Positions 21,987 to 33,243 of a stretch of DNA of 64,000 nt are shown here, piece after piece. The translations under genes and the position numbers were made by a program. Source of the stretch: Stenogyne calaminthoides (lineage: Eukaryota; Streptophyta; Magnoliopsida; Lamiales; Lamiaceae); the NCBI GenBank assembly GCA_037126765.1, contig JBBCBC010000021.1, positions 20,973,434-21,037,433 of the forward strand, read 5' to 3'. The notes under the pieces were generated by a model. The model saw only the letters and a program-made list of their open reading frames with translations. It was not told the DNA's origin and searched no databases. Each line of letters opens with the position of its first letter. Position 1 is the stretch's first letter.

Positions 21987-23201
21987 TCAAGCATGGTTTG
22001 CTCGAAAACTTCGAGTGTAGATGGGCTTCTCCACTTGAGTGAATTTTAATTTATCAGTAGCTTCAACTTCTTTTAAGGCTTTTGCTAGATTGTACATTTC
22101 AGCCTCTTTCTGAGCCTTCTTCTCCAAAGTACGTGCCATGAACTTCCTGAGGTCTTCACCTTCCTTTTCCCCCTTCCTGGCACCGTAATTTGGAAGAAGT
22201 CTGGAGAGAGCTGTGTCCATGTGATACTGCTCTTTGCTCACACAGCGGATCTCTCCTGCTAACTGATCTTGCTCATCTTCCATTCTCCTGATGTGGTTCT
22301 TAGCCACAGAAAGTTCTTCAGATAAGTGGGCAAACTGGCCAGAGAGTGCATCTTTAAGCATCTCTGTCATCTTGGTCATGAGCACTGAGCTCATTTCCTC
22401 AACAGCAGATTTGATCAGCACCTCATTTTTCTCTGCTAGTTTCACCTCTAGAAATTCAGTCGATTCCTGGTGCTTCTGTTTCATTTCAAAGACTTAACTT
22501 TCTGCGTTGACTCCTCCAAACTTTTCATTCAGCTTTTCTTCCATGGAGGTCATCTGAGTGGTCAGAGTGTTTTGTATCTGCACCAGTTCTGAAGAATGGC
22601 TAAGTCCTTCCATTGTCTGAGCTTGATTGGCCAACGTTTCTTCTATCTGAGCAATTTTGATCGCCATTGGCTCAATCTTCTCAAGTTTCTCCATTACGGG
22701 AGTGAGATCAATCTCAGGAACTTTCTGCACCTTCTGTGCTGTTTGATCATCCTGAGCTTCAGCTTCATCCTGAGCTCCAGTCTCCAATTGAGCCTCAGTC
22801 TGTTTATCAGACAATTCAGAATTAAAGATAGTACTTTCAGTAACTTTGGCATAATTGTTAATAGTGCCAAAAGGTACCTGAAGAGTGCTAGCTTCAGTCT
22901 GAGGTTGATCAGCAACAGAAGTCTCTTTTTCCATTTGAGACTGATCCTCAACATCTCCCTGTTGGTCCCCATCTCCATCTTTGGATTTGTCTCCGCTGCT
23001 CGGGGCACCAACTTCAGTTGATTTCTTCTCAGCTAGCTTCCTCTGAACCAGCTCATCAAAATCGGAATTTTTCATCCTGAGCTTTGTCCGTCTGAACCCT
23101 GAGAAGTCGGTCAGGAAGGCTGTCTCCTCATTCCACCAGTCTTCCCCTCTGAATGCAGCAATGTCAAGCATCTCGGGAAGAGTCTGATTGAGGATATACA
23201 C
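21987..23201 (-). pseudogene. El-4 env-like ORF, coiled-coil middle
   Basis: Two minus-strand frames, 21987-22484 and 22494-23201, separated by a single stop-and-shift at 22485-22495. They are rich in Glu, Gln, Lys and Leu with heptad-like spacing (EIDLTPVMEKLEKIEPMAIK, IAQIEETLANQAQTMEGLSH, LTTQMTSMEEKLNEKFGGV, MLKDALSGQFAHLSEELSVA), predicting long coiled coils. This segment keeps a normal CAG/CTG density and the longest intact frames of El-4. No membrane segment is visible. It corresponds in position to coiled-coil parts of El-5, El-6 and El-7. Confidence 0.65.
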
Positions 23202-24758
23202 TGTCGTCCTTAATCCCGAAGAAGAAAAAATCTTGCGGTCGGGGTATGAAATTTGAGCTCGGGTAGCGGTGATCCAGATGAACCGTTCCCCCTTGCTCCT
23301 CCATTCGCCTTCTTGCCCCTCGCCCTTCTTCCATCTCGGGTTCTCTGGTTCAAGAGAAGCTTACGCTAAGGGATCAAGCGGTAGATCACTCGGAGCTCAT
23401 CAAGAGTATTTTGCTCCCGAGCCTCGATTAGTGTCTGAAGTTTGTGCATTCGAGTCCTCGGTTTACATCTAAGTGGGTTAAAGGCTGGAGCCGCATATCC
23501 TCGGTTTGAGTCTCGAGTTGGCTCGTCTGTCTGCGAGCCTCCGCACATCTTGGATCGACTCTGAGTTGGCTCTTACGTCTCGAGCCTTTTACATCCGAGG
23601 TAGGCATCTCGAGGTCTGAAACTCCTTTAAAAAAATTTCTGAGAAATTTTATCTGAACCGAGTGATGTCTCGAGCACCTCGGAAGACTCTCCTCCTCGAT
23701 CCGATCTTGTGTCCTGTAGATAACTGAGCCAATACTTGTAATGGCGAACTCGAGCGGTTTTGCCTTGGGTTGTATCTCCTCGAATCATCAACCTTTTCGT
23801 CGGTGAGAACCGCCAATCTTTTGCGCTTTGGAGCAAGATCCTTCCGCTTCATCGGTTTTGCTCCTTGCTCCATTTTTGCCTCCAGCAGAACCTTCCCCGG
23901 TTTGTTGGGTCTCTTTCTCAACAGCCGCAAGGTGATTCTACCTTCTTTTCTTTTCCCTCGAATGGCACCTTCTTCCACACAAAGAAAGGGCTTGAAGAGA
24001 ATTTTGGTTTTAGGGAATGGGGTTGAATTGGCGAAGATATCCTCCTCCTCTCTGCACATCTCCAAAATATAAGCAATTTTGGTGGCATGGTGGATCTTGC
24101 CTTTCATCGTGATTGTCCCATTGACCCTTTTTTATGACCTTGGCTTGCTCGGCCACCATCCCCCAATTAAAATTTCAGCCAGTTGAAGTCGGTGGTAGGA
24201 GATGCCTCGATCGCCGCCATCGATCGAGCTTGGGTACTAATCCGCTCCAAAACTCCCTTGAAGACTCATGATGCACTTGCTCACAATATCCATCGGACAC
24301 GATATTGTGGCTTTAGATGCCTCTTATGCAATGTCGCCCTCAAATTTAACAGATTCTCAAAGAATCGTATCTAGGTACTCCGCTTCTCTCTACCCGACAT
24401 ATACATCGCAGGATCCTCTCCTCTATCACAGATCTCAAAGACATCATTCAGATTTTTCGGAATTATGCACAAATCCCTCTCAAAATCGACGTATTTTGAC
24501 GAATGCTCTAAATGTGATGTGGTAATCGAAGAATGCATATCATTTTCTTCATCTATTCTCAAATTACAGATGAATTCGATTACTTCTTTTGCGAACTCCT
24601 GGTCCAGTGGGTTTGCGACTAGATGGGTGATTTTAGCCACGAATCATATCTGAGCCTCCTCTTCTGGCTTTGAGTTGGTTGTGCTTTCAAGTGAGACAAC
24701 GAACTCGTACCACGGCTTGTTGGTTATGGCTAATTTCTCGAACAAGGTTGGGGCCATT
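23202..24758 (-). pseudogene. El-4 env-like ORF (type 1), N-terminal part
   Basis: Start at ATG 24758 (context AAAATGGCC, favourable in plants). The protein begins MAPTLFEKLAITNKPWYEFV, aligning with El-3 at 16984. Then come AKITHLVANPLDQEFAKEVI and CNLRIDEEND (24371-24640), KGKIHHATKIAYILEMCREE and the Lys/Arg-rich segment (23649-24107), and SPLQVLAQ. At least four frameshifts or stops interrupt it. 23202-23990 and 24100-24370 are enriched in TCGAG/CGATCG and poor in CAG/CTG compared with homologous sequence, so many breaks may be sequence artefacts. Confidence 0.65.
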
Positions 24759-24883
24759 TTAGAGATTGATTTAAGAATTTGAAGTTTTAGGGTTTGGAGA
24801 TTTCTGGGCAAAGGGATTTTTATTTGCAGAGGATTTGGGAACGAAGGGTTTGATAAAATTTTGGCTTGAATGGCTTAAAGGGG

Positions 24884-24891
24884 TATATATA
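24884..24891 (-). promoter_or_regulatory. TATA box upstream of El-4 env-like ORF
   Basis: TATATATA on the minus strand, 126 bases before ATG 24758. It is equivalent to the El-3 box at 16870. The spacer 24892-25460 otherwise contains no coding signal. Confidence 0.5.
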
Positions 24892-25460
24892 GCTTCGAGA
24901 TCATGGAGAATCGTGTTGGTTAGGTGAAAAGCAACGGTTGAGATTAATCTCCGATTAATCGGGTATACGAACCGAAGATCTCTAAAAAGTAAGCCGCCAA
25001 AATATCCTCATTGGTCAATAATGTGACAGAGCATTAAATGACTGTTGACCTTCTTCAAATTTAAAACGATCCCGCCCAAAAACATTCCTCATGTGTTTTA
25101 TATTTATTATGAATGATTACTTGAAGTTTTACTTGAGCAATAAATGAGTCGCATGAGTCTTTACTTCTTCAGACTAATTTCCCTCTATCAGTCTTTTATC
25201 GAGTCTTCGTCCTTGATAAAATGTCGAAGATAATCTTGAAAGTCTTGAATGGGTTCAAAGATGCTCTCTTATCTTGACCTTCAAGAAATCTGAGTTTCAC
25301 GACTCGATTCAAGATTTCCATTTTATCCCGAGTTTCTCGAGAATTCGAGAAAACTTCATGCATCCGAAAAATCTTCAATTTTTCGATTTACTCTATACAC
25401 CGGTTCTAATCCCTAATTCAATTGAAAGTTCCCGAAATCTTGATTCACGAAAAGGTTTAG

Positions 25461-26848
25461 TCAAGATATCGACTCTTTGCCCATCGGATGAATTTTCTCC
25501 ATCCTTATGTCCTTTTTCTCGACATGATCTCGATGAAGTGATGTCGATATCCACATGCTTGCATCGGTGTGCAATACTGGATTTTGTGAAATAGCAATGA
25601 CACTATTGTTGTCACAAAATATTGGTACTTCATTGGCTTCAACTTTATAATCCCTTAATTGTTGTCTGAGCCAAAGAATCGAAAGCAAAGCACTTCCTCG
25701 CAGCCATGTATTCAAACTTCTTAATCTTGGTTTGCTCTTGAGGTCTGCATTTTTTGAAAACCACGATATCGAACTTGCTTCCCTAGAAATTGACAAGTTC
25801 TGTAGTGGACTTCTGTCAATTCTACAACCTCCATAGTCGACATCCGAAAGTAACCGCTTAATTCAAGGTTATCATCGGTAGGATACCATAATCCTCATTC
25901 ATTTGTGCCCTTAAGATATCTTAGTATCTTTTTGGCGACCTCCATGTGACTAGTCTTAGGATTAGCTTGGTATCTTGAACATATCCCAACAAAGAAATGT
26001 TATATCCGCCTACTTGTTGTGAGATAGAGCAATGATCCAATGATTCCTCTATAATCAGTATGATTCACTGATTTGCCTTCTGAATCAGGATCCATCTTGT
26101 AGTTAGTATTCATAGGAATCCTAACTGCATTGCAATTTTGTACACCATATTTTGCAATCAGATCTCTGGTGTATTTTGCCTGGTTGATGAATATTCCTTC
26201 CTTTGATTGTTTCACTTGAAGACCTAGAAAGAAATTCATCTCTCCCATCATTGACATCTCAAACTTGCCTTTCATCAGTGTTGAAAACTTTTCACACAGC
26301 TGATGGTTTGGAGATCCAAAAATGATGTCATCAACATATATCTGAACTAGTAAGATCTCTTCCCCATCCTCTATCCTGAACAGAGTTCTATCAACAGTCC
26401 CTTTGACAAAACCATGGTCAGTAAGAAACTGAGAAAGAGTATCATACCATGCTCTGGGTGCTTGCTTGAGACCATACAAAAGCTTTTCTCGAGCACAGAA
26501 AACTTCGGTCATTCTATTTGAATCCGGAGGTTGTTCCACATAAACCTCTTCTTTAAGCACACCGCTTCGTAAATGCACTTTTCACATCCATTTGATAGAT
26601 CGTGAACTTCATGTGGGCGATATGCAAGAAACAATCGATGGCTTCTAGTCTTGCAACAGTCTGAAGGTTTCATCATAATCCAAGCCTTCTTCTTGGGAAT
26701 AACCTTGTGCAACTAGCCTTGCCTTGTTTCTTACAATGTTGTTGTTTTCATCTCTTTTATTCTTGAAAACCCACTTGGTTCCAATGACATTGTGCCTTTC
26801 AGGTCTATCTACCAACTCCCATACTTCATTCCTTGAGAATTGATTCAA
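25461..26848 (-). pseudogene. El-4 RT and RNase H
   Basis: Minus-strand frames in order. 26645-26848 has NEVWELVDRP, GTKWVFKNKRDENNN and YSQEEGLDYDET. 26000-26578 (192 codons) has GLKQAPRAWYDTLSQFL, YVDD at 26327-26338, GEMNFFLGLQVKQSKEGIFI and SLLYLTTS. 25461-25796 holds RNase H pieces (SILWLRQQLRDYKVEANEV, CDNNSVIAIS, HRDHVEKKDIRMEKIH). The sequence is very close to El-3. 25997-26560 is clean, while 25800-25995 and 26840-27180 are corrupted, with frame losses. Confidence 0.88.
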
Positions 26849-28202
26849 ATTTCATCTTGCATAGCGAAGAATCCAATAAGAATCTTGTAGAGCTTCACCA
26901 ATCTCAAAGAGTTCTTTCTCCGAAAGGAAGCAAACAAAATAGTGCACTCTCACCATGGAACCTTCTTGTCTTAACACCTTCAGGTTAGATCACCCACAAT
27001 CGACTTGTAGGATGACTATCTAACCATTTCCTTCTTGATGTTCCCCTTCAATAATATCCTCAACATTTGAGATGTTAGGTTCGATTAAAATCAAAAACTC
27101 GGGGAACAACAGAAAAGAGAAAGGGAATCATCTTCCTCGGGGAGATTCTATTCGAACATTGTCGAGACATTTGTTCCCCTTTGGTTGATAGATTCAGAAA
27201 TTGCCTCAAATTTGTGACCACATCTTCATTGGCATCACATACCCGAGTCCGAATCGTGTCTGCTTCAGATTGGTCACCTTTGAGTGTTGGTTTTCCCGAG
27301 GCTCACCATCCTCAATTCCATTCTCAACTTCCTTATTCGAGTCTGAGTCACTCCAATCATAGAATGTGACCGACTTCTTCTTTTCGTGTTCAATTGGATG
27401 ATTTATCTTTCGCTTCGGGCTTAATCTGGTGATCCTCTTAGTTAGTTCATCCAAGATCATGTTTCGCTTTCTTCCAACACAAATAGATTCATCAAAAACA
27501 ACATGAGGTGTTTCCTCCACAATAAGAGTCCTACAGTTGTAAACTCTGAAAGCTTTACTGACTTCAGAATATTCTAAGAATATTCCTTCATCAGCTTTAC
27601 TATCAAAAGTTTTCAATTGATCTTTACCATTATTGTGTATGAAACACTTGCAACCAAACACACGAAAAAGAAAGAAACAAGAGGCTTCCTTTCATTCCAA
27701 AGCTCATAGGGTGTTTTGCCTTGACTCTTGGTCAACATGGATCTGCTTCCGAGAGTAGCATGCGGTGTTGATGACTTCATTTCAAAATCTTTTAAGAATG
27801 TCGACTTCAATTTATCATAGTCCTTGCAGCCTTTTTTTTGAGTCCTGTTCCTCCTTTCAAAGAACACCATTCTCGCTGAGGGGTCCTTGCGGTGATGTTT
27901 CATGTGAAATTCCATTCTCTCGCACAATAATCGATATGATATGATTTATGAATTCATTCCTTTTGTCGATCCGATTTTGACCACACTCGATTTTTTCTCA
28001 ATCTTGAGCCTTTTTCAAGAACTCTGGCGACTTTTATTCGAGTCTCTTTCTTCTTGAAAAAGAATGTGACCCAAGTATATCTCGAGTAGTCATCAACTAC
28101 TACCAATGTGTATTTCTGTCATTAGTGCTTACAGTGTTATAGGACCAAAAGATCCATATGTAGTAATCAAGTATTCTTTCAAGAGAAACCTCAACTTTAC
28201 TT
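26849..28202 (-). pseudogene. El-4 integrase
   Basis: Minus-strand pieces: 27613-27927 contains RMEFHMKHH and ERRNRTQKKG remnants of the PQQNGVAERRN region, then TPYELWNERKP. 27206-27661 (151 codons) contains FGCKCFIHNNGKDQLKTFDS, DEGIFLEYSEVSKAFRVYNC and ETPHVVFDES, the conserved C-terminal part that matches the start of El-3 at 14172. The catalytic core (27930-28200) is frame-shifted beyond reliable reading. Confidence 0.75.
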
Positions 28203-28789
28203 TTAAATGATGCTCTTATCTGCTTTTCCTTTCGCACACGCATCACAAATATGTTCCTTCTTGAACACTTTCGTTAAAAGAACCCTCTCACAAGAGCTAA
28301 TCTTGCAAGCTTGTTCGGGGGTTTTGAAATTTAGGTGATTCATTCTTTTATGCCATAACCAACTGGTATCTGTGGAACTTTTAGCAACTAAACATGTATC
28401 TTTAGGAGCGAACTCCAATCGAAGAAGATACACATTCCCTTTTCTTGTACCCGTCACCAAAAACTTTCTCGTGATGTATCATTTTTCACAAAACATAAGT
28501 TCTTAGAGAACTCAACATTGAAACCCTTATCACAGAATTGGCTAATTGAAAGCAAATTATGCTTCAATCCGATACATATGAAACACCATGGATATGAATC
28601 GAAATCAATTTCCAAAGTTCCATATCCTTCATCGTCCCCTGGAATTATCTCCAAAAGTGATCTGTGGGCCTCTTTGTTCAACATAGTCACTTGAGTGTCT
28701 TCTTGTATCCTCATCATATGTCTTGAACATCCACCGTCAAGATACCAAATGTCGAGAGCTTTTTTCATCTCTGCTTTCATCGATGCCAT
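28203..28789 (-). pseudogene. El-4 protease and GAG-pre-integrase
   Basis: Frame 28454-28789 has the protease motif WYLDGGCSRHM, in which the Asp-Ser-Gly triad reads Asp-Gly-Gly, so it is inactive as written. IGLKHNLLSISQFCDKGFNV follows. Frame 28203-28460 has SWLWHKRMNHLNFKT and ICDACAKGK, the HHCC-type zinc-binding start of integrase. Both follow Sirevirus gag-pol order. Confidence 0.8.
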
Positions 28790-31240
28790 GTGATCATTAG
28801 TCGGTTTAGTGCCCTTGTTTTCCTCCCCGAAAAACAGATCAATTCTTAGGTACCCAATTTGTGTAGGGTCCTACAAGGTTAGATGTACCTTTCGAATCCA
28901 AATCACTCGACAACTCTAATCACTTTAGAGTGGCTAATTTGTCTTCCATAAACATCAACATACACATCTACTACTCGGGGTGCCTTAGCGACTTTTCTCG
29001 TGTATGTGTGCTAACTTTAGCATGAACATGGGCTTTTGAATTCTTCTTTGGTTCAGCCTTTTGTTCAGATGCTTGGGCTTTTGTGCGGTTGGTCTAAATC
29101 TTTGTTGACTTCGGTTCGTATAACCTTTTACCTTTAGGCAAGTGAGGTTCAGGTTATGTCTCTTTGAAAACTGGTCTTTCGATTAGATTGAGGACTTGGT
29201 CTCTTCATTGAGAATGTCTCTGCGAAAGTGTTTCTCATCCGAGGATTCCTCTCGATGGTTTAGTGTGGAGCCTTTCAGATTTGCATTCTTAGCCCGAGGC
29301 TTTGAAGTACTTCGGCCGAACTTTCCAATCGATCTTTCGGGTTTTCTAGCCTTCACTTGAGGTTTGGGCTTTCTAACCCGATCATTCAATTTCTTTCAAA
29401 ACCATAGGTCCTTTTCCTTTGTCTACAACCTTGGGCATTACTTGACTTGAAGTGTAGGTGCCACCGTTTTACAAAGATAGTCTTCTTGCTACATGATGCA
29501 AAGATTCAAATGACCTTGTGAGGTTCCCCGAGTGTATCCCAATCCAGTTTTTATAGTGGCAGATCTCTCGTAACTCAATTTCATCTATCACATTAGATGC
29601 TTTATTCAATAGAGTTAACTTCTTCTCGTAGCACTATCCTCACAGCTCTGTAGAGAGTTTTATGCTTCTCGAGAGGTCATTGAACTCAGATTACGATTAG
29701 TTGAATCTCTTCAAATGATTTCTCTAGCTTTTCGCTTAGGACATGATCAACTTCTCTTTCTCTCGAGAGTTGTACTTTGAGAACATCCAGTTCATCAAGA
29801 GCTCCCATTAATTGAGAAGTGGTCTCGGTTTTGCTAGAGTCTTTCCATTTTAGATTTTCAAAGATTTCGTTCCTTATTCTCGCTCTTGAGTTTTATTTAG
29901 CGATCCATGCAAAAATAAAGATAGTCCTTCATCGATTCTCAAAAGAATCCATCGGTCAAAATGATCTGTTTTCGGTGGAACTTGAAAACTCTTGTGCTAG
30001 TGTAGGAGCAACAACAGAGACGAAGAGTTTACCTCCTCAATGGCCATCGATTGGATGTCATCACTTTCACTTGTCTCGAGAATATCTCATCTCAAGAGCT
30101 AGATCCCTCCTCGAGTGTTCTTCTTCTCGCAATCATGGCCTTTTTTGCTTGAGAACTTCGGTCTCTTTTTAGCTTGTCTTTCTCTTCTCTCCTTAGCACT
30201 CAACTCGGACAATCATCTTTGGAAGTGACCTTTCTTCCGCAATTATAGCATCTGTTGGCATCATCATCCTCGATCATTTTCTTCTTTGGACTTGGAGTCC
30301 TTGTTTTGGATGAAGATCCTTCACTTTCGTGTCCTTCTTCTTCTCGGTTGATCTCGTCCTCGTGTTTCTTCTGGTACTGTGGTTCCCGTAAAAAGCTTTT
30401 GTACTTTCCAAATCTACTATTAAGTCCGGCTCAAACCTCCTTGCCATCGATTGCTAGCTTTTCCTCAAGCTCATCCCGATGTTTGGCATGGGGTTCTCGA
30501 CTCTCTAGTTTTGAGTTTTTATCTTTGGCTTTTAAAGCCACATTCTTACTCGATGAAGAATCATCTTTGCTGTCAGCCTTTTTGGATTTCTTATCAATTA
30601 CAAATTCATAGGCTTTCAGCTCAGAGAAGACTTGTTGGTATGGCATTGAACTAATGTTCTTGGTGTTTTCAATCACTACTGCATGAATATCCCATTTCTT
30701 AGACAGACCTCTAAGAATTTTCAACGCCACTTCTCTTTGTGGATATTTCTTTCCAAGTGCGTTTAGATCATTCATGATGCTAGTGAATCGACTTCCAATT
30801 TGTCTATTGATTCACCATCATCCATTTCAAAACCGTCAAACTTTCCAATTGCCACCGAAAAGTTTGTTTTCTTTTATATGATATGTGCCTTGGCACATAA
30901 CAGCTAGTGTATCCCATATCTCTTTAGCAGTATTACAGTGAGAGATCATTCCCATCACACCATCATCAATTTTACTGTATAGTGTGTCTTTTGCAATGTA
31001 GTCTAGATTGACTAACTTTCTCTCCTCAGGAGTTAGTTGGTCATCAGACTTAGAAAATTCTGCTCTAGGATCAATTCTCTCCTCTTACGTAATTCTCGAT
31101 TCACCACAAATAAATTTGAATGGTCCTTGAGAAACCACTCTCCACATACGCTCATGTTTGGAATACGAGATGAGCCCGCATTCTCGATCTCCATAGATCA
31201 TAGTTCTCTCTCGAGAACATGGGAAGTTTTTAGAAGACAT
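28790..31240 (-). pseudogene. El-4 gag
   Basis: Starts at ATG 31240 (MSSKNFP), followed after a frameshift by YDLWRSRMRAHLVF and MWRVVSQGPFKFICGE. Then DDQLTPEERKLVNLDYIAKD and the UBN2-type region; frame 30431-30775 reads EVALKILRGLSKKWDIHAVV, ENTKNISSMPYQQVFSELKA. A zinc knuckle (CYNCGRK, near 30235-30250) is broken by a one-base shift. A basic C-terminal segment lies at 29183-29389. Frames in 29400-30200 are scrambled in a tract rich in TCGAG. It is homologous to the gag of El-5. Confidence 0.75.
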
Positions 31241-31358
31241 TTTTCGATCTTTTGAAAAGAAAAAAATTTCAAAGAATTAAGATCGATTCGAGATAGACCC
31301 ACAAGTATTTTTGAAAATAAAACTTTGGTCAACACAAAGAGGGTCAAGTTGAACCACC

Positions 31359-31369
31359 GCTCGATACCA
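31359..31369 (-). other. primer-binding site of El-4
   Basis: TGGTATCGAGC on the minus strand, two bases inside the LTR-D edge at 31372. It equals the initiator-Met tRNA complement TGGTATCAGAGC except that CAGA has become CGA. The missing base is the change seen throughout the corrupted tracts. Confidence 0.8.
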
Positions 31370-31371
31370 CT

Positions 31372-33243
31372 TGTTGGTCCCGGTGTAACGAGTCTTACAC
31401 GTGTATGGGGGAATAAACGTGTTCAATGTTTTTAAAACTTTTTTCTTCTTCCGAGGTCACTTGGGTCGATAATCCTCAAGATTAGGTTCGAGAAGCACAG
31501 ATCGCTTCGTGGTCAAAGTCTCATCGAGACAGCCGATCCCGAAATCGCTTTCGAAACCTCGGATAATCCCAACCAATCACGAGTGTCGAGATCCCGAGTT
31601 GCTTGGATCGAGATAACTAGCTTATCAATCCTCGGAAGAGTTCAATTGATAACTATCTGTTCTAGCTACTCGACCGTCTTGAAATGGTTGGCCCTTAGAT
31701 TATACTCGTTTTTAAGCTTTGCCGAAAAGACCTTCCCTTTATGAAATAGTGATTAGGCTGTGATTCACTTATGCAACTTCAAAGGATTGATTCCAACCAA
31801 TATCGCTGAAAAAGTATGCTTTCAAAATCAAGTCAATGCAACAGTTAAGCACAGATAAGGAAAGCAATAAAGAACACAACATTTATAGTGGTTCAGAGAC
31901 TCAAGCTCCTACATCCACTCTCTCTGACTCTTCAGAGAAATTCACTATCAACTTCTGAGCTTTCTCACTACCTCGTAGTTTACTTACTCAACTTGGCCCT
32001 GAGTTTTCTGACTACTCCACGTAGTTTACTTACTCAACCCGACCTTGAGTTTTCTGACTACCTCCGTAGTGTACTTACTCAATCACACACAAGCTTTCGG
32101 ACTACCCCCTTGAGCTTACTAACTTCTCCTCTAGAGTTTTTACGACTACTCCGCGTAGTTTACTAACTCTTTACAACTCTACTCACCAACAAAACACACT
32201 CCAACTACCTTCTCAAGGGTTTGGGGTTTCTCGGTTGGTTTCCAACTAGGATGAGATATCCTTTACAATGAAGCACAATGCAAAGGGTTAGGATATCTCG
32301 ACTAAGCTTTGGATAAATCTTATCAATCTAGGCTTAGTAAAGTGAGCTCTCTTCAATATAGAAGCACTTGGGAAATTCAAGGTATTTCGAGTGCTTTAAC
32401 TTTTGCAAGAATAAGTTTGAGCTCTTGAGTTCGCATGATAAATTTCCCCGTAACCTTACAAAGTAGAGGGTCACCAAGATTTATAGGCATACACCAAGGT
32501 CACTCTTTGAAAACTATCCGTTGGAGAGATAGCTTCGTGAGTTCCCTCTTATGGTGTGTGTGAAAACGGCTATATTTAGGGTTTGAAACTCCTAACATGT
32601 TTTAGGCAATAGCCTTTCATGTAGCCGATCTTCACTTTTTTTTGACTGGAACTTTCAGACATCCGACATCTTTTTTTCGACTTTCATCACCGTCGATGTC
32701 GATGGTATGTTGTCGTCTTCCTCTTTTTGACTTTTGTCTTGATTAAAGGTAGACACCTTCAACGGCTCTTTTGGTTACAAACTCGAGTTTGATATAACCT
32801 TAACAACACTTCGACTTAGTTCCTTTTATGCGCATTTGATTGTCTTGGCAATATCTAACTTTCTAAGGCATCGCGTTTCTCTCAAAGATTGTGTCCTTCG
32901 ATAGATATATTCATTGCCTCGGAACATTCAGTTCATCTTGAAAGCATTCATTACATTCTTGAGTCTTCATAATTCTTGTCTTTCGATATTCTTGATCTTG
33001 ATTTCTCGATCTTGATCTTGCGTCTTGAGTCTTCGAGTCTTGAGAGGTCTTCGAGTCTTGAGTCTTCGAGTCTTCGAGGTCTTCGAAGTCTTGAGTTTTA
33101 TCTTGGACCGATATCTTTTGAGTCTTCATCTTTGAGTCTTGATTCTCCGATTTCATCTTGAAGTCTTGAGACTTCATTTCATATTTGAAACTTCAGTTTC
33201 TTCAGAAACATACTGAGTTCTTCAGAGTCTTCAGAACCTATCC
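31372..33243 (-). repeat. LTR-D, 5' LTR of El-4 (outer end truncated)
   Basis: Aligns with 18713-20735 from GGGACCAACA inward. It lacks the last 150-160 bases (U3 start): homology stops at GAACCTATCCT near 33243, where El-5 gag resumes. TATA box at 32479-32485. Tandem repeats at about 31960-32110 and the GAGTCTTCGAG zone at 32985-33170 are present. The plus-strand frame 31888-32166 is repeat translation. Confidence 0.9.

Larger units (their letters stand above)
18713..33243 (-). mobile_element. El-4: nearly complete Sirevirus-like element (LTR-D family)
   Basis: Minus strand: 5' LTR-D (33243 to 31372, outer end lost), primer-binding site, gag, protease, integrase, RT, RNase H, spacer with TATA box, long env-like ORF, polypurine tract, 3' LTR-D (20735 to 18713). 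It is inserted in the gag of El-5. No target duplication can be checked because its right edge lost about 150-160 bases of LTR, probably with adjacent gag. All genes are broken, many by the CHG-site corruption described in the findings. Confidence 0.88.
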
